DNA of 64,000 bases, taken from contig JACGWO010000002.1 in the NCBI GenBank assembly GCA_034509735.1, positions 48,109,115-48,173,114 of the forward strand, read 5' to 3'. The position numbers were made by a program, and so were the translations under genes. The stretch's first letter is position 1; every line of letters begins with the position of its first letter. The DNA is from Sesamum alatum. Taxonomy: Eukaryota; Streptophyta; Magnoliopsida; Lamiales; Pedaliaceae. Shown here piece by piece: positions 37,401-50,081 of this stretch. The notes below the pieces were generated by a model. The model had not been told where the DNA came from, ran no database searches, and saw only the letters and a program-made list of their open reading frames with translations.

Positions 37401-40400
37401 TTGACTATCTTTTCAACGTGGACATAAGTATGACATAATATCACATGAAGCTCAAGAATTCCTTTACACAGTTGCAACTATGGCTCATATATACATACGA
37501 AAACACTATGTAGACATGAAATGTGAACATATTTATTCTCTTAGTATGATGCATAAACTAGATGATGCCCCAAAATATGCACTATTTGTGATATGATGAA
37601 GTAATTCATATTTGCCCCAGTAGGTTCCAATGATTAACATGATTATATGGACTATGAAATAATTCCAATTTGCTGGGCTAATACATTGGATTTGCATGCA
37701 TATCAAATTTCATCATCTCTCTTTTGTCTGCTTGCAAGCTTGTATACATACTTCGTATTTGTGCTGCCTGATGTGCAGCTTTTATGATGTTGACAAACGT
37801 GGGTTTCTACAGCTATTTCTTGGGACATAATATATGTAACGATTAAGTGGTTACGATTTTTGAGTTGCTTGTCCGCATTCACTTTCTCATTCGTGTTGTG
37901 TGCTTGTTTTGCAAAACACTCTTTTAACCTGCCATTTTCTGCTATGTCTTCAGTTCCAAGTACAACATATCATAAAAAACCTTTTCTGTATTTTATGTTT
38001 CCTTTCTATTTCAGTTGCTCAACTAAACAAGCTGGAGACTCTTCATCTTCTCAAGCCATTGACGGGTTAATTGGTTTTGGACAAGACAATACATCCATTA
38101 TTTCACAGCTTGCTTCACTCGGGGAGGTTAAAAAGGTCTTTTCACATTGCTTGGATTCGAAGAAGGGAGGTGGCATATTTGCTATTGGAGAAGTTGTGGA
38201 GCCAAAAGTAAATAGAACACGGCTGGTCCCAAGACAGTAAGTGAAGTTTTCTTTTTTCTGGGATAACACAGATAGTTATTTGCAGTAGATTACTTATAGC
38301 TATTACTGGAATTTATTTCCTTAAAATAGTTGCTTAAGCTATTGAAAATTTTCAAGGCTAACTTTATGTTTACAACATGACATGTTATAGAAAATTTCAT
38401 CATTAATTTTGGGACCAACTTGTCTTCTTTCCTTCCTCCCCCAACCAAATAAAATCAAACTCACCAACCACCTAGCCAGCGGGATCCAGATCTCTCACCT
38501 GGATTTTGAAGTTTCTCCTGTTTAATCATAATGTTCGAAACTTGTGTTTCTTATGAGATCTAAAAACTCTACTTTATAAAAATAAGGCCTTATTCAGTAG
38601 ATAAGTATTTATGAAGTAATGCAGATGAAGAATTGTAGCACATACCTCTATGTTAAAAGTCAAAGTCAGGCAATCTTAGAGATATGGTGAGTATCAATTG
38701 TTTATCCATGGACAAATAGTATCCTTATTTGAGGAACTAAGAAAAGACGAAGGTAGAGACACATTGCTCCTACCCTTGTAAGATTCAAGGTAATAAAGGC
38801 CACTTCTTTCCTTAGCAGGTCCAATCCTCCTCCCCTAGCCCTGATCCTGGAAAACTCAATTAGAAGGGAAGAAAGTAACATAATATTTAAGATTGTGTAT
38901 AAGCTTTTGAATGGAAACAAGGCTTACTGATAGTTTTGGTACATGGAGCACATTTTTAAGGATAACGTTAGGTGTGATATGTATATTTCTGGATCCAGCA
39001 ACAGTAGCTAAAGAGCGATTGGTCACTTCCATTTTTCTGTTACTTGGGCATAGTGTATGGGTATGGAAGAATTGAGTTATGGGAGTCGTATGATCTTGGC
39101 ACCTGAATCTACTATCCAAGGATCAGCGTAAAACTTTTTAGAAGCATTCATGGAAAGAGGAAATGAAGGTTTACCTGAAAAAGCAAAAGAGCATGCTCTA
39201 GAAGGTTTCTCAAGAGAACCAAAAAAACTCAACTTCTCAATTTCTTTGCTGTTGAGATCTCATGCTGTAGAATTTTCCTCAGTTTTGGACTGTTCTACCA
39301 TATGCTTGAAGCATCTGCTGCCCCCTTTGGTTTCCCCACTCTCTACTTGGTGGTTTACCATGCAGCTTCCAATATGTTTTTTTTTTTTTGTGTGTGTGTG
39401 CCTTGGTTTCTTGCAATAAGAGCACCAGAGAAGAACAAGTTTTTGAAAGAAGCAATGACCTCTTAGTTGTTAGGTGTGATGGTGTACATGAGGGCACCCT
39501 ATATATATACGTGTAGGTCTAACATAGTCTCTAGAATCAAGCTAAGTTAGTCAAAGAATCAACCTATGAGTTAGCATATACACACCTACTACCTTTACAA
39601 GAAGAAATCTTTGAAAAAGAGAAAACTAAATCACTCCTAAATTTGGAAATTATGTAATCACTCGATTTCAGTCCTAACGTATTTGCAGCTTCACAACAAT
39701 CTGTATGTATACTTTTCATTGATTATCCAAGATACTTGTCTGATTGAACTTCTATTATTATGTTAGGCTACATTATAATGCTGTTATGGAGGCTATTGAT
39801 GTGGGTGGTAAACAACTAGACTTTCCAAAAGGTATATTTGGTCTACCAACCAGTATAAATGCTGTAATTGACAGTGGTACAACCTTGGCCTATCTTCCAT
39901 CTGATCTTTATAAGCAGTTGATGGAAACGGTATGTCTAAGAACTCAAAACTTCCCCGTTTTGTTAACATCATCCTTAAGATGAATATGCGATAGTATCAC
40001 CTTTTTGGTTGTTTCGTTTCGCCCCCTCTCTGACTATCCGTTATTTACCTGTCTATATGTGTAGATCATGGCACAGCACCAGGAAATAAAACTTCATACG
40101 GTTGAGGAGCTGTTCAAATGCTTTTGGTACAGTGGGAAGTAAGTGTTTATACTAAGCAAGAAAACTCTCTATCTGTGTGTCAGGATGTACTGGATGTATT
40201 TGTATTAGCTCTCACGGTCACTGATATGATAAAATCCTTGCTGTTGTATATAATAAAATCTGATTATGAGTATGATGTCACTTCGTTGTTTAATGTTCAG
40301 ATGAGAAGAATTGTGTGCTTGATCATAATTTTTCTATATTGGATCTATATTTTTTAGATGTTCTCTCTCCCTGTCGGCTCCTATTATGGTGGTCTTTTAT

Positions 40401-42864
40401 TTGTTTATATGAATCCATGTGTAGCTTCATTGGAGGTATGCTCATAACATGACTTAAGAACTTGGTATTTGAAGTGGGTACTGCGCAGATACAAAGTTAT
40501 ATTATTAAGCTGATGATTTAGCATCATGCATTCATCACTAGATTCTCCAAATTTAAATTTCTAAGCTAGTAATGAACAAAACTGTTCGGACATCTAAGAG
40601 TTTTGAATCCTTCTGTTGTCCTGATTGGTAATCTGGTTGGATTTATCTTGCATAAAATTTTTGTGGTGTAGTAATTTTAATGAGGCTAAAATTTGATGAT
40701 GCTGGTCTATGGTGGTTGTAACTTGGTGTATATGGCTGGAGAACTATTGTAGAAACTTTCAAGATGCTTGTAGGATAGGTACTTCCATTCTTTTTCATTT
40801 TTACGGGCTAGAGCTGAGAGACCATTTGCTCATTTTGCTTTATTAAATGTGAATTACAGGCTTTGCTTTTTGTGTTGTTCTTGCTTTTGCGTGACTGTAT
40901 TTTTAGCATTTGTGTCCTGGCGATGAACTAAATCCTTTATGAAAAATCAAAATAATTGTTGATTTTGCTTATATTTGCAGTATTGATGATGGATTTCCAG
41001 TTGTAAAATTTCATTTCGAGGATTCACTCTTCTTGACAGTTTATCCCCATAATTATCTGTTTGAAGTTAAAGTAAGTAAAGTTGATTATTTTGATTGGAT
41101 ATTTCGCTGTTGACTCTGTTGCAGTCGGTTCTTAAAAGTTCACACATAAGGTCGAAAACATAAAGCACTCTGTAGTGCAGTTTTCCGTTTCTTCTCTTCA
41201 TAATTATTGTTCATTGTTCACTCTCATATAAATATTTGCCATCACTTTGTAATCTCCTAATAATATTGTATGCTTCTGGATTCATACGAACGGAATAGTG
41301 CCATTGTGAATGTCTCGTGGATTGCCATCACTCTTCTTCTTCCTCTTTTTTTTTTTTTTTTGTCATTTTTGGTTTCCATATGTTTGTCAGCTTCTGTTTA
41401 TATAAATAAATCTATTGAAAAATGGGAAAGGGGGGAGAATGACCTAGAATGTGAGCAAATGAACTACAGATGCAGTTGTTTTTGTGTTATATTGACTTGT
41501 AATGAAACTCAATAGTTAGACAGATATAATAAACTCTTAGAATAGACTGTTAAGTTGCAAAAAGCAAAATTTCCATTGTTTTAATTCAGATATGAAAACC
41601 AAGACTGGGTGAGCGTGGCGGGCTGCTGCCGCACAGCTTCCTCAGCATCTTAGACAGAGCAAAAAGTTCGTCTTAGTTTTTAAGATCATTGTTAAGCACC
41701 ATGCAGTAGAAAATAAAAAATATAAGACGGTGTCTTTTGTGGCTGATGTTCTTTTATAGTAAAGCTGTTGGAGGAGTCTTGATTTAATCAATCTTGCTAC
41801 CATAATATTAGATTATTCACCTCAGTTCTGAAATGCTAATGCTTTAGAATCCCTGTAGAGTTATTCTGTGTGCATGTTAATGGTTGTTCTTGATTCCATT
41901 ACTTTCATGCTCTGTTTCACCACTTGCATTTCAATTATTTCATCATCGAAAATATACAGTTTATACCCAGGTTAAATAACTCCAATTTGCAGGATGAAGA
42001 ATATTGCATAGGATGGCAGAGCAGCGTAATGCGGTCAAGGGATGGAAAAGAAATGACTCTGTTAGGAGGTATACTTCCAAGTTTACTTTGTTAGTCCACA
42101 TTATGTGTATTCATGACGGTAGTATTGTAGCCAAACGACTCTTTTTTTATTTCTTTCTCGTTTTCAATCTTCATCAAAATTTCATTCTTGGGACTTAACC
42201 TTTAACCTGTGCTTACATACTATCAGGCTCTGCTCAGCATTTAATCGAATAAGTCAACATAAAAGATATAACATCTCTCTAACTAATGAAATTTGTACCT
42301 TAAATTTCATGAATTCGCTGTTCGTTCCATTGGCTACCCTTATCGATCGTTCTTATCTTCCTCTTATTGGCACTCATCAAATGACTTCAAACTATGCACA
42401 TGCTTATATGATGACTTGAATTTATCATAATCATCTTATATTACTTGCAGATATTGTATTATCAGACAAGCTCTTTGTGTACGACATCGAAAATCAGACA
42501 ATTGGATGGACACAATACGACTGTGAGTGCAATACTACAACGCTCCTATAGTTGCAATTTTCGTTCCACTGTCTATTTCTTATCTTCTTGAAATTAGGCC
42601 GCATCATCATTCTTGTCTCATTCCTCTTCCATCTCTAAAGCGATCACCACAATCAACGACACTTATTACCATTACTCGTTCTGTATCAAGAAATCTTTTG
42701 CTGTCATCTCAGGTGGATCAAGTATCAAAGTGAAAGATGAGAAGACCGGCAACGTTTATGACGTTGCAGCCCATAACATAAGTTCCGGTGGCAGCTTGTT
42801 GAGGGCTAACGCTGTATCGCTGCTCCTTTTGTTTATAGCCGTTGTTCTCAACCTGATCGCATGA
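34490..42864 (+). CDS. GPI-anchored pepsin-like (A1) aspartic protease, A36/A39 type
   Basis: Secreted plant aspartic protease tethered to the plasma membrane. Exons: 34490-34713, 35906-36035, 36221-36465, 38015-38236, 39767-39929, 40065-40138, 40981-41071, 41993-42068, 42451-42522 and 42713-42864, giving 482 residues. A hydrophobic signal peptide (about 1-28, LILLLLVELVFVVQG) is followed by a short prosegment. The first catalytic motif is VDTGSDIVWVN with Asp at about 95; the second is IDSGTTLAYLP with Asp at about 309. Paired cysteines are as in nepenthesin-like/atypical plant proteases, and the conserved CIGWQ and GD(I)VLSDKLFVYD stretches are present. The C-terminus ISSGGSLLRANAVSLLLLFI resembles a GPI signal, with a small-residue site before a hydrophobic tail. 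In Arabidopsis A36 and A39 act in pollen; a similar role here is inference. The start follows the first ATG at 34490. Intron 4 holds an antisense Copia fragment. Confidence 0.92.
38700..39450 (-). mobile_element. decayed Ty1/Copia gag-protease-preintegrase fragment
   Basis: Lies antisense in intron 4 (38237-39766) of the aspartic protease gene. Reading the minus strand from about 39450: a damaged gag zinc knuckle (CSYCKKP...H, then YWKLHGKPPSR with the last Cys lost). Next comes the retropepsin start WIVDSGA at about 39100, then a Copia-type protease tail (VLHVPKLSVSLVS) at about 38920-38990. A GAG-pre-integrase-like stretch (RSGLYYLE) follows near 38760. Stops and frameshifts break the frame and I see no flanking LTRs, so it is a dead fragment. 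Confidence 0.75.
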
Positions 42865-43921
42865 GCTTCTTTCACGAGGAGACGAGGTTCAGGAACTGCT
42901 GCTGCTCGTCTTCTGCATCGTAATACACGTTCGGAGACGACGAGGGGCTCCCGTTCCCAATCCTCAAACAGTGAAGAAACATTCTGGTGGAATTTTTCGA
43001 CACTTGCTCATCTTTTCTGGTCTGTGACATTTTCTGCCCCCCACACACACAGTGAAACACAGTTAGAAAAGTTGGTCTCTTTCTTACAGACTTCTTTTTA
43101 TGCTTCTCATCGGAATACGATTGTTGTTAATGTTGTATCTCTTAATTCAATTTTTGGTATTATTTATTCAGTTTTTGTTATAGTTTTTCTTGAATTAGGT
43201 TTTTGTATGATTGTTTAGATTCATGGATTAAAGTTTTGTCAAGGTAATAAATATTAGATTTCTTTTTGTAAACGCTATATAAAAATTGTAAAAGTAAAGA
43301 AACATACATAATAGTTATAAAAATAAAATTTATACATATTGCCTTTCTTTTTTAACAAGCATATATCTAATTCGACTTTGTATCATTTATTCCAATTGAA
43401 ATAAAGTATTTTCGTGCAGTATAATTATATATTTAGAGTTATTATTTAATGTATTGCCATTCAAATTAAACAATAATATACATGCATATAACATTATTAA
43501 TTTAGTTTTAATATCAAATAAGTTATCATTAAATAAAATAATTATGTGTGGCACCAGAATTTATATGTTTGTAGTGTTAAAGTATGACATATTTGTTTCG
43601 TTAAATTTTTTTTCTAAAAAACTGAAAAAATTTGTAGAAAAATTAAGAAAAATATAGTGCTTTGAAAGAACTAAATAATTTAGTTATTATCATCTATAAT
43701 GAATTTTATCAACATAAAAAATAAAAAATAAAAATATAATTAATTAAATTTAGTTCCAAACCAAGATTATCTGTCTGCCCAACACTAAAAACCACAAGTA
43801 ATCAATTATTAATGATTAGTTTCTTTGTGCTGTGGTCGGTTTCAATAATGGACAGTTTCAAGAAGCTTGGACTGCATCTTGTCAATTCAACAACCCAAAA
43901 AGAACAAGCAAATAAATAAAT

Positions 43922-44335
43922 GGATAAATTATCACGAGCTCTTAAAAATTTGATATAATTATGAATACTCATTATTTGAAAAATTATAAATGTCCTCCTA
44001 ATATTTCATGAAATTATGTAATCTTTAGATGAAGGTTTCGAATTGTTAAATTTTTCCTTAATGTACTTTTTTCTTTTTAAAAAAATAAATAAATAAATAT
44101 CTATTTGGTCTTAAAAAAATATTTTTTTAAAAAAAATTAAGAAAATTTATAATTCATAATTCACATAGGCATTTTGGTCATCTTTATTTCAAAAAATGGA
44201 TGAAAACGTAACGGAGATGAACATGTGGTTGTTTAGACGATTGTTAAAATCAGGGTAGTATTGATAATTTTTCTATGAACAAATAAGTATTTATAATTAT
44301 GTCAAATTTAAAAAATAACTCGTTATAATTTATCT
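43922..44335. mobile_element. AT-rich foldback MITE with clear terminal inverted repeats
   Basis: The left end is GGATAAATTATCACGAG and the right end reverse-complements to AGATAAATTATAACGAG. Inverted similarity continues inward (AAATTTGATATAATTATGAATACTCATTATTTG against AAATTTGACATAATTATAAATACTTATTTGTTC). Length is 414 bp. AAATAAATAAAT flanks both sides (43910-43921 and 44336-44347), but its 4-bp periodicity hides the true duplication length. Confidence 0.7.
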
Positions 44336-44851
44336 AAATAAATAAATGAAAACGTTGATTTTCTAGGTATGAATGGAGATAGAGTCTACCAATGTTGATT
44401 CTACATTGATAGGCTATGAATCATAAATGTGAATAAATAAATAACATCAACCATCATCATAAATAAACCACAATGTTCCAGAACAAAAAATACTTGTCTA
44501 ATTAGTACAAGTACATAAGAGACACATAGGAATGACATGGCCCATATTGCCTTAACCTGTCATCACATGCAACAATCAGAAAAATATTGGAATTTTCCTA
44601 AGTAATTGCTTATAATTAATTACTAGTATCCTTAAATCATTAATGCCAACACACATGTTCTGTAATAAATCACTCTTCCTAAATTAATATAAACTAAACA
44701 AATTATTATTATTATTATGGATAAATGTCCACCAACATTGTTTAGTGATGTCCCAAGTAAAAGAAATGCAAGAAGGGCAGTTTGGGAAGGAAAACAATGC
44801 CAGCTATAGTTATCTATTTATAATTTTATTCTGCTATGAAAAAAGGAAGGA

Positions 44852-46350
44852 CAATTACACCGCCCTCCGTTAATTTTGGTGTAATTATACATAAAATTTT
44901 GGGGGAAAAAATACAATTTTGGTCCAGTTCCTTAGGGACGGTGTCATTTTTGGTCCAGGATTATTTCAAAATAGCAAATTAGGACAATAATTTTAAAAAT
45001 GACAATTTAAGGACAAAAAACTCTAATTTAACTGGAATTACGCACATGACCCCCAAATTTGGGAAATTTCTCCAAATTCCGACGACTTAGCATACGTGGA
45101 TAAAATTATTTAACATTTGCTTACGTGGGAGGGCACCACCTCACTAATTGCAGCCTCCAAAGTCGCCGCCACCGGCCGGTGCCTGAAAAATTATACGGCG
45201 AATTTTCAGCCACTCACACCATCCTCTACCTCGTTGTCCGCTGGCGACTTCAGCTCCACCGCACGTGTCCTCATCGGACAAAAGACAAGCCCCAATTGCA
45301 GCCAACCAGTTTCAGCCTAATCCTAGATCCCCCCCTCCCCCCTTCTTCTCGTTGTTGATTCGCCGCTATCTAAATGTCATTTTCTGTAACGCCACCACCA
45401 AAATACTCCCCAGCTCACGACGATCATTTTGATACTATACCCATCCATTTTGGTTACCAGATTGTAATTTTCCACATCATATCCTCCTTCGCGCACCCAT
45501 TTTGACTTTCGGTGTTGCTTTTATTGGGGGCGAAGGGGAGAGTGTTGCCGCTGCCCATAGAGGATGGATGCCGTCGCCCTCTATTCCAAGTCTGGGCAAC
45601 GCGATGTCGCCTAGATTGGGGGGCGACGGTGACATGATCCCCCCCTCTACAGGGGAGCCGTCGTCGTCACCGCCCTCTGCAATGGGCGGTGGCGAGGAGG
45701 GGGTAGGTGGAAATAGGGTTAAAATGGAATTTATCATAAAATGGCTGATTTGCCAGATGTAGTGAACATGTCACCATTGCCACCTAAGCTAGACTACATT
45801 ATTTTAATCCATGTAGGGAAAGTTGGCCAAAATATTGAAAACTTTCTGAAGTTTAAAGGTCACGTGCGACCCATGTGAGAAATTTCAATCAAATTAGGGT
45901 ATTTGGACTAAAATTGCAATTTTTTTAAAACGACAGTCCTAAAATGCTATTTGGAATGACACTGGACCAAAAATGCCACCGCCCTAAGAAACTGGACCAA
46001 AATTGTATTTTCTCTAAACTTTTTGTGGTTTGCAAAATTACATATAATACCACTTACGTTTGTTTCCATCTAACAAATAAATATCTTCGTTAGTCAAAAA
46101 TTCACTGAATTTGTTGATATTATCCAAAAAATTGAACGAAAAATCATATTCGCCCCCAATTCATTTAATACTGACACATTACAAGTCAAATAATTTTTTT
46201 TTATTAAATTAATTATATAATCATTACACGCTAATTTATACGAGAAGATAAAAAAAATTGTATGCGCGCGAGTATTCACGTCATGATAATTAGTATTCCA
46301 AACTAATTCCAAAATACATGGCAGAACTAAGTATTTGACCTTCGACTCCA
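44852..46350. mobile_element. foldback MITE copy interrupted by a nested TIR element
   Basis: The left piece 44852-44900 (GGACAATTACACCGCCCTCC, TTTTGGTGTAATTATAC) and the right piece 46024 onward (AAAATTACATATAATACC, ACGTTTGTTTCCATCTAAC, TTAGTCAAAAATTCACTGAA) join into the same sequence order as 32195-32480 once 44901-46014 is removed. The right limit is approximate. Confidence 0.55.
44901..46014. mobile_element. Mutator-like TIR element with GC-rich cargo (possible Pack-MULE)
   Basis: A 1,114-bp element. The left terminus is GGGGGAAAAAATACAATTTT then GGTCCAGTTCCTTAGGG. The right terminus reverse-complements to GAGAAAATACAATTTTGG then TCCAGTTTCTTAGGG. Inverted similarity extends over about 110 bp (further TTTTTGGTCCAG and TTTTAAAAA blocks). 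The flanks TAAAATTTT (44892-44900) and TAAACTTTT (46015-46023) look like a 9-bp target duplication with one mismatch. The interior 45120-45740 is strikingly GC-rich against its surroundings, with both strands open for 60-86 codons in places. There is no transposase. Captured host sequence is plausible but no donor gene is recognised. Confidence 0.65.
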
Positions 46351-46641
46351 AATATTAAATTTTTTTTCTCTAGTTTGTGAAATGAAAACATCGGTTCATA
46401 TTGCAAGTCGGACCTATTTTATTATTTTATAGATGAAATTCCATAATTTGAAGGAGTTTTATAGCTGCGGGCTTTCCTTATAAGTGCATGCATGATTGAT
46501 TTGCTTTGAGGTAAGCGATGCTTAGGATAAAGATCTGATGATAGATTGCATTTCCGTTTTAATCTCTCCTATCAGTAATTTATCATCCTCATCCTCATCA
46601 TCAGCATAATCTGTTTCTTAATAATCACAGATTGATTGATG

Positions 46642-47657
46642 CATATATATATATATATAGTTTTGCCGATGTTGAAATTGACAGACAAGTTTTCACGCGC
46701 GCACTGACCAAGTCCTCTCTCACTCTCTCTCTCTCTCTCTCTCTCTTGATGTAATACGTCGTTTCGGCGGCTTTTCTGCGATCCCAATTCTCTTTCCCCT
46801 ACTGTTTAAGTTTGTTATTAATCTCTCTCGCTCTTTCTTCTCTCTCTCTCTTGGTGTGCCATCCTCGTTTAAGTATTTGGGGTGTTAATTCTCATTAATT
46901 TCCCGTTTCAAGAGACCCCTCTTGTTTGATTTTGGGCAGAGTTTAATTCTTGCACTGGTTTTTGGGGAAAGAGTGAGAAGCTTTCTGGGTTTGGATTGCT
47001 GGAGATTTGTGGTTAATTTCTTGGAATTGATTGAGGATTCTTGGTTTCCTAGGGCTTGTGCGAAGTGGGCTTCAAGAATTATTGATTGATATTCTTTCTG
47101 ATTGGGTTTATGTAAGAAGGGGCAGATTGTTCGTTAGATCCGCTGCTTTTTTTAAGCTCTATAATGCTTCACCTTTTCAGCTTTTAGCATATGCATTATT
47201 TTATTTAGGGGAAAAGGATAAGGGTATATTTCGTGTATGCAACTCTGATTTGTGGTTTTGTTTGTCTATATTTTTCTAGAGGGCCCTTTTTGAGGATAAG
47301 GGTGGTGGAAAGTTCATTTCTTTGAGGTGGGGAAGCTTTATATTTGCATAAATGTTGTGAATTTGCTCTGGGAGGGTTTGAGCTTTGTGGATGAATTGGA
47401 TGATTGCTTGCTGGATTCAATTGTTTTTGGAAAAAGATTGAAATCAGACATTCATGTGTTGTTTTTTATTGGGATTCATTTGTTTATGGAGTGGTGAATT
47501 ATTGGTATTGAATAGAGGGTTCTGAAGTTTGAATCTGAAGAACTTGAGGGAATTTTTGTTCGTTCTGTCGGTTGTGACGGATCCGAGTACGGAATATAGT
47601 GGGTGTGAGTGGGTTGCTGGTCTGGATTGCATACTGAATATAGTCAGGGCCCTGAGA
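46642..47657 (+). promoter_or_regulatory. PP2C promoter and long 5' leader
   Basis: An AT microsatellite at 46643-46659 could act as a TATA region. It is followed by (CT)12 at 46723-46746 and a second pyrimidine-rich block at about 46822-46850, typical of plant leaders. From there to the start codon (about 900 bp) the sequence is T/G-rich. It contains short upstream ORFs, for example an 8-codon ATG...TAG at 47164-47187. A leader intron is possible but not certain. Confidence 0.5.
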
Positions 47658-50081
47658 ATGGGTTCCTGCTTGTCTGGTGAAAGCAGGAGCCCTCTGCCTG
47701 GTTCTCCAATGGGAGTTAGGAAGAGGAAGGGCTCGAAGAGGAGGCTGGGGTCTCGAAGTTCATCCTTTGATTATAGGAGGGAAGAACAACTGCACAGGAC
47801 TCCTGGACGGATGTTCTTGAATGGGTCGAGTGAGATTGCTTCGCTCTTCACCCAGCAAGGCAAGAAAGGAACCAATCAAGATGCCATGATTGTTTGGGAG
47901 GTTAGCTCCTTCTCTTTTCTCCCTAATGCTGGTTATTTAAATATAATGACAAAAATCAGTCTACTATCATGCTTCATTGTTTCTTATTCAGGGTTGTAGC
48001 ATTTTGCAGCCTGGACTGCTGATAACCGGAAAGCCTTGATTGAACCTATAGATAGTCCACGAATATGCGCTATGATATGTTATTTGCCACCTTTTGAATC
48101 TTCGTGATACTCGACTTTGTTTGTTAAAAGGTTCATTCAGCAGAAAAAATTGTATGCATTCTAGTTTCAGGAACGAAATTTCTAAAGATAAATTCTCAAG
48201 ATTTCTGTGATCTTAAGCCTAATTGTCGTAATTTTGTACTAAATTTTGTCTATTTTTGTATTTTTCCTTTCTCTTTTTTTTTTTTGTTTTTTGAGTTTTA
48301 AAATCATCCAAGTATATAAGCATCTCCATGAATTCGGATCCTCGCCATTAAATTGTAGTTGTGTTAGACAAATATCATGGCTTTGTCATATTAGTGCTTT
48401 TACTTTTGTTGTCTGTCCAAAGTTGCTTATAAGAGACTGCCTTTTGCTGATTCTTTATGGGATAAAATATGCAGAATTTTGGTTCGAGAAAAGATACGGT
48501 TTTCTGTGGGGTTTTCGACGGCCATGGTCCTTACGGTCATATGGTTGCAAAGAGAGTTAGAGATTCTCTTCCTCTGAAGCTGAATGCACACTGGGAAGCT
48601 AATAATAAGAGTGGTGAGATTCTTAGGGAGGCCAGCTTAAATACTACAGGTAGTTTGTGCACGGAAGATACGTCTTTCATATCTGCTGATGAGGAAGCTA
48701 GGGCTTCCGTTGATGTCGGAGAAACTGGGAAGGATACAGAGGTCTTTCAGACATTGAAAGAGTCGTTCCTCAAGGCTTTCAAGGTGGTGGACAGAGAGTT
48801 GAGAATGTATGCCAATATTGATTGCTTCTGCAGCGGAACAACAGCAGTGACTATGGTGAAACAGGTGAGATGGTAAATATTAACAAGTGATTCTTGATAA
48901 TTAAGTCAATGGTGCTCAAAAGTGCCTTCGTTGTCGTCTGTAGGGCCAGGATCTTGTTATTGGGAATGTCGGGGACTCAAGAGCTGTATTGGCTACAAGA
49001 GATGAAAATAATTCGCTTACGGCAGTCCAGTTGACCGTGGATCTCAAACCTAACCTTCCAGGTACCTCCCCACCACCCGACACCACAATTCTTTTCTGGT
49101 CTGGGATTAGAAACTTGTGCCTAGCTAAATGGCACAAACAGTGCAGATAGATTAGATTTTGTAGTGTAAATTATCCCATAATGGAGGACCTATTCTGATG
49201 ATATCTGAGTTTTCATGTGAAGTTAAATCAGTCAAAGTGATCTATGATACTCATCTTGGCTTTGTTAATCGATTTGTATCTTGTTACAGCGGAAGAAGAG
49301 AGGATCCGCAAATGTAAAGGGCGTGTCTTTGCCCTTCAGGATGAACCTGATGTTGCGAGAGTGTGGCTGCCAAACAGTAACGCTCCCGGTCTTGCTATGG
49401 CACGTGCATTTGGGGATTTCTGCCTCAAGGAGTTCGGCCTTATCTCTGTACCCGAAATTTCCTACAGACGAATCACTGAAAAAGATGAGTTTGTAGTCTT
49501 AGCAACGGATGGGGTACGAGAGGCAGAATTCTCAATTTATTTCCTTTTTTCCTATTCCATTTTCTAGGAGATTGATGTAATTCCAATACTTTTTGCAGAT
49601 TTGGGATGTACTCTCGAACGAGGAAGTGGTTGAGATTGTCAGTTCTTGCCCTTCACGCTCATACGCAGCTCGAACGCTAGTCGAGTCAGCAGTCAAGGCT
49701 TGGAGGTCCAAGTATCCAACTTCCAAGGTTGACGACTGTGCTGTTGTTTGCCTCTTCCTCGACTCAAATGAGTCCACTGCTTACACAGTCAAGTCCCAGA
49801 TCAACATCCCGTCAACCGAATATGATGATGCCACCAGGCAAGACGATCTTCCCGCCCCGACTGGATTGAACCGTTCTGGCACAGTTAGAGCAGACAATGA
49901 GGCACTCGGAGAAAGAAACGAGAAGGATGTCTCAGACAGTGAACAAATGAACGGTGAAGTTGGTCAAGATTGGTCAGCACTTGAAGGAGTCTCTCGTGTA
50001 AACACATTGCTCAACATGCCAAGGTTCGTACCGGGGAAAGACGACATAAAAGCTGCAGAGGATGCGAAAGCTAGGAAATGA
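47658..50081 (+). CDS. protein phosphatase 2C, clade E, N-myristoylated type
   Basis: Mn/Mg-dependent Ser/Thr phosphatase. Exons: 47658-47900, 48475-48864, 48944-49061, 49290-49513 and 49599-50081, giving 485 residues. The start MGSCLS is a classic N-myristoylation plus palmitoylation signal, which decides this ATG over the open frame upstream and suggests membrane attachment. A basic RKRKGSKRR stretch follows. Metal-binding and catalytic motifs are present: GTNQDAM, VFCGVFDGHGPYGH, CSGTTAV, IGNVGDSRAVL, ATDGIWDVLSNEE and the late VDDCAVVCLFLD. The insert between DGHG and SGTT is long, and a roughly 110-residue tail after the catalytic core is Asp/Glu/Asn-rich, ending ...AAEDAKARK. Both fit clade E PP2Cs. 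The specific substrate cannot be read from the sequence. Confidence 0.93.

Larger units (their letters stand above)
42865..46641. other. protease 3' flank and repeat-rich intergenic DNA
   Basis: The 3' UTR of the protease probably reaches about 43250. The rest is AT-rich and occupied largely by transposable elements (43922-44335; 44852-46350 with a nested 1.1-kb element). Remaining unannotated pieces (43260-43920, 44350-44850, 46350-46640) show no gene. Confidence 0.55.

Noticed and set aside
39150..39419. Plus-strand ORF in protease intron 4
   Set aside because: It is antisense to the Copia gag fragment and contains poly-T and GT repeats; not a host exon.
45117..45762. Open frames of 60-86 codons on both strands in GC-rich DNA
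   Set aside because: Frames overlap on opposite strands, have proline/serine-rich low-complexity content, no recognised domain, and lie inside a TIR element. Treated as transposon cargo, not a gene.
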